From assembly GCA_004138175.2 (NCBI GenBank), contig RYFE02000009.1, positions 107,809 to 171,808 on the forward strand: a DNA stretch of 64,000 nt, read 5' to 3'. This document shows, one piece after another, positions 63,746 to 64,000 of the stretch. A program made the translations under genes and the position numbers. The DNA is from Chloroflexales bacterium ZM16-3 (lineage in GTDB: Bacteria; Chloroflexota; Chloroflexia; Chloroflexales; Chloroflexaceae). Numbering within the stretch: position 1 is the stretch's first letter; each line of letters begins with the position of its first letter. The notes under the pieces are model-generated. The model searched no databases, was not told the DNA's origin, and saw only the letters and a list, made by a program, of their open reading frames with translations.

Positions 63746-64000
63746 TGCTGAGTGTTGAATGTTGAGTATAGCTCTGCGCTGGGGTTCAGCTTAGGCTGAA
63801 AAGCGGACGTAGTTGGCCCGCTTTGCGCCAGCTGTGCAGACGAAAGCGCCGCCAGCGAGCAGGTGCTTCGAGTGGCGGCGCAGTGTTGTTATGAAACAGC
63901 CGTGCTGTTAGTATACCATATCTACGGGCTGTTTGGCGACGAAGCCGCTACGATAAAATTCTTATCGGCTATCGGCTATCGGCTATCGGCTATCGGCTAT
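63746..64000. repeat. Intergenic tail with TTGAATG and TATCGGC heptads
   Basis: 63746-63768 has CTGAGTG/TTGAATG/TTGAGTA heptads. About 63962-64000 is a clean tandem of TATCGGC running off the window. Between them, 63790-63940 is structured (GAAAGCGCCGCCAGCG) with no open reading frame; no gene is seen from 63724 to the end. Confidence 0.8.

Overview
The window reads as chromosomal DNA of a filamentous anoxygenic phototroph of the phylum Chloroflexota (Chloroflexus/Roseiflexus/Oscillochloris-like). This is inferred from gene content. A PucC-type light-harvesting assembly transporter sits beside a V4R (BchJ-like) protein. There is an isopentenyl phosphate kinase of the alternative mevalonate route, a Tad-type pilus machine, a UvsE-type UV endonuclease, and a secreted protein ending in the short LPLV-R tail common in this phylum. 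Base composition is GC-rich, and coding density is high on both strands. I see no insertion sequence, prophage, CRISPR array or rRNA gene; one tRNA (Pro, GGG) is present.

Layout. 1-237: end of a secreted CARDB-like protein. 426-9081: tad/cpa pilus operon (cpaB, receiver-fused cpaE, cpaF, tadB, tadC), then a DUF192 protein and a membrane glycosyltransferase-like gene broken by a frameshift. 9097-11947 (-): SpoIIM-family protein, isopentenyl phosphate kinase, UbiA-type prenyltransferase. 12073-21174 (mostly +): rdgB, MBL hydrolase, ilvE, rpmB (-), degV, recG, a degenerate lipoyl-acyltransferase and pfkA. 21238-29743 (+): small proteins, then a five-gene membrane cluster ending in a MutL-like ASKHA protein. 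That cluster includes a 993-residue protein carrying about 23 WLR-type short motifs. 29959-34560 (-): cyclophilin, uvsE, TPR protein, rph, alkA-like glycosylase. 34739-38730 (+): selB, a zincin-family metalloprotease, a c-type cytochrome. 38815-45009: ligA (-), gltD (+), histidine kinase (-), PfkB kinase (+). 45045-52318 (-): rodA, ndk, a roadblock protein and a 1675-residue TPR protein with 16 copies of a PFSLEDLGLS-type motif. 52808-57186 (-): tRNA-Pro, a small membrane protein, a histidine kinase, citrate synthase, an AsnC-type RAM domain protein, trpA. 57378-60698 (+): pucC, V4R protein, pentapeptide-repeat protein. 60748-63723 (-): uvrA.

The most unusual property is the non-coding (and sometimes coding) DNA between and inside these genes. 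About twenty loci carry tandem seven-base repeats of quite different sequence (AGTCGGG, AAAAGGC, TTGAATG, GCAGATT, GTACCCT, TATCGGC and others). They often form two opposed arrays that could fold into a hairpin. They lie between genes, but also inside ligA, recG, the acyltransferase-like gene and the glycosyltransferase-like gene. In the last of these the reading frame changes exactly at the array. A second class comprises long, nearly perfect palindromes (arms of 14-32 bp) that sit right after stop codons and fall into recognisable sequence families. Together they suggest an active, structure-based repeat-generating process.

Functional links: DNA repair and nucleotide hygiene are well represented (recG, ligA, uvrA, uvsE, alkA, rdgB), though scattered. 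The tad genes form a pilus/secretion machine whose TadZ/CpaE subunit keeps a complete receiver phosphorylation site. The 22303-29743 cluster and the TPR-roadblock pair are the best candidates for undescribed, lineage-specific cell-envelope systems.
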